A stretch of DNA of 15,391 bases, from positions 1 through 15,391 of the forward strand of contig JAFQOY010000016.1 in the NCBI GenBank assembly GCA_017412025.1, read 5' to 3'. Shown here one piece after another: positions 14,258 through 15,391 of this stretch. The DNA is from Clostridia bacterium. Lineage in GTDB: Bacteria; Bacillota_A; Clostridia; Christensenellales; Aristaeellaceae. Below the pieces are notes generated by a model that saw only the letters and a list, made by a program, of their open reading frames with translations, was not told where the DNA came from and did no database searches. A program made the translations under genes and the position numbers. Positions within the stretch are counted from its first letter, which is position 1. Each line of letters opens with the position of its first letter.

Positions 14258-15391
14258 ATGGAAATGGAAAAGGTCTATAACCCGCAAGCCATCGAAGGCG
14301 ACCTGTATAAGGAGTGGGAAGAGTCCGGCGCATTTGTCGCGCAGCGCGTGGAGGGTAAGAAGCCCTTCACCATCGTGATGCCGCCGCCCAACATCACCGG
14401 CCAGCTGCACATGGGCCACGCGATGGACTGCACCCAGCAGGATGCGCTCATCCGCTATCACCGCATGAAGGGCGAGCCGACGCTCTGGCTGCCGGGCACC
14501 GACCATGCCGCAATCGCGACGGAGGTCAAGATCGTGGAGGCGATGGCGAAAGAGGGCCTGACGAAGAAGAGCCTGGGCCGCGAGAAGTTCCTTGAGCGCG
14601 CCTGGCAGTGGAAGAAGGATTACGGCGGACGCATCGTGCATCAGCAGCGCCGCATGGGCGTCTCCTGCGACTGGAGCCGCGAGCGCTTCACCATGGACGA
14701 GGGCTGTTCCAAGGCTGTGCGCGAGATCTTCTGCCGCCTGTATGAAAAGGGGCTGATCTACCGCGGCAACCGTCTGGTCAACTGGTGCCCGATGTGCCAG
14801 AGCGCGATCTCTGACGCTGAGGTTGAGCACAAGGAGATGGACGGCAACTTCTGGCATCTGCTCTATCCGGTCAAGGAGACGGGCGAATACCTGGAACTGG
14901 CCACCACCCGCCCGGAGACGATGCTGGGCGATACCGCCGTGGCGATCAACCCGGAGGATCCGCGCTATGCGCATCTGCATGGCTGCCATGTGGTTCTGCC
15001 GCTGATCAATAAGGAAATCCCGATCGTCTGCGACGAGCATGCCGATATGGAGAAGGGCACCGGCGTGGTGAAGATCACCCCGGCGCACGACCCGAACGAC
15101 TATGAGGTTGGCCAGCGTCACGATCTGCCGCTGGTGCGCGTGTTCACCTATGACGGGCATATGACCGGCGCAGAGGATAAGGCTGCGTATGAAGAGATGA
15201 TGGCCTCCGGCAAGGGCGGCAAGAATGAGCCCGAAGTGCTCGACTGCGGCAAGTATGCCGGCATGACCACCGAAGAGGCGCGCAAGGTCATCGTTGCGGA
15301 TCTTCAGGCGCTGGGCCTGCTCAAGGAAGTGGAGCCGCTCAAGCATGAGGTCGGCGTGTGCTATCGCCACTCCAAGACCGCCATTGAGCCG
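14258..15391 (+). CDS. valS: Valyl-tRNA synthetase (5' part)
   Basis: Charges tRNA-Val and hydrolyses mischarged threonyl-tRNA-Val. The first 378 codons are present and the frame is open to the window end; the family is usually about 880 residues. The class I HIGH signature is HMGH (51-54) within PPPNITGQLHMGHAM, followed by LPGTDHAAIATE. NWCPMCQSAISDAEVEH marks the zinc-like region before the CP1 editing domain, which shows ATTRPETMLGDTAVAINPEDPRY and GVVKITPAHDPNDYEVG. The ATG at 14258 has AAAGGA (14242-14247) at 10 bases. Another in-frame ATG at 14264 is possible but farther from the site. The valine T-box upstream, with a GTC specifier, agrees with the identification and indicates induction when charged tRNA-Val runs low. 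Confidence 0.97.
   Translation, partial: MEMEKVYNPQAIEGDLYKEWEESGAFVAQRVEGKKPFTIVMPPPNITGQLHMGHAMDCTQQDALIRYHRMKGEPTLWLPGTDHAAIATEVKIVEAMAKEGLTKKSLGREKFLERAWQWKKDYGGRIVHQQRRMGVSCDWSRERFTMDEGCSKAVREIFCRLYEKGLIYRGNRLVNWCPMCQSAISDAEVEHKEMDGNFWHLLYPVKETGEYLELATTRPETMLGDTAVAINPEDPRYAHLHGCHVVLPLINKEIPIVCDEHADMEKGTGVVKITPAHDPNDYEVGQRHDLPLVRVFTYDGHMTGAEDKAAYEEMMASGKGGKNEPEVLDCGKYAGMTTEEARKVIVADLQALGLLKEVEPLKHEVGVCYRHSKTAIEP

Noticed and set aside
1..15391. CRISPR arrays, insertion sequences, integrases, tRNA genes, toxin-antitoxin or phage-defence systems
   Set aside because: I looked for spaced direct repeats, transposase-like frames and terminal inverted repeats, tRNA-like folds and paired small genes and found none that hold up.

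Overview
The window is chromosomal housekeeping DNA from a GC-rich, Gram-positive-type bacterium, most likely a member of the Clostridia/Bacillota; the exact lineage cannot be fixed by eye. The evidence is the gene order rimO-pgsA-cinA-recA, the order dprA-topA-trmFO-hslV-hslU (the Bacillus smf-topA-gid-codV-clpQ-clpY arrangement without codV), folate-dependent TrmFO, a valS T-box riboswitch, an alpha2-type glycyl-tRNA synthetase, a Bacillus-type LexA box and strong AGGAGG-like ribosome binding sites. All genes that can be supported lie on the plus strand.

Layout. (1) 1-736: the 3' half of a glycyl-tRNA synthetase gene, closed by a strong terminator. (2) 822-1226: a small, probably VanZ-like, three-helix membrane protein. 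(3) 1229-1350: a compact regulatory region with a near-perfect LexA (SOS) box, a sigma-A promoter, a terminator hairpin and a second promoter. (4) 1398-5794: the rimO-pgsA-cinA-recA operon (ribosomal protein S12 modification, phosphatidylglycerol synthesis, NMN deamidase/competence-damage protein, recombinase), ending in a terminator. (5) 5826-12758: dprA, topA, trmFO, hslV and hslU, with a consensus promoter before dprA, another before topA and a possible internal one before hslV, ending in a 15-bp hairpin. (6) 12783-13691: a lone GT14 'Branch'-type glycosyltransferase. (7) 13688-15391: a consensus promoter, a complete valine-type T-box leader, an unrecognised 55-residue membrane protein (14003-14170) and the first 378 codons of valS, cut by the window end.

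Functionally, the centre joins DNA recombination and uptake (RecA, DprA, CinA) and topology (TopA) with ribosome and tRNA modification (RimO, TrmFO) and ATP-dependent proteolysis (HslUV). The two ends are aminoacyl-tRNA synthetases. Most of the window is ordinary. The parts worth a second look are the LexA box at the head of the recA operon with a promoter that runs straight into a terminator, the small membrane protein placed under T-box control with valS, and overlapping expression signals between dprA and topA. I see no CRISPR array, transposon, integrase, tRNA or rRNA gene, and no convincing new defence system.
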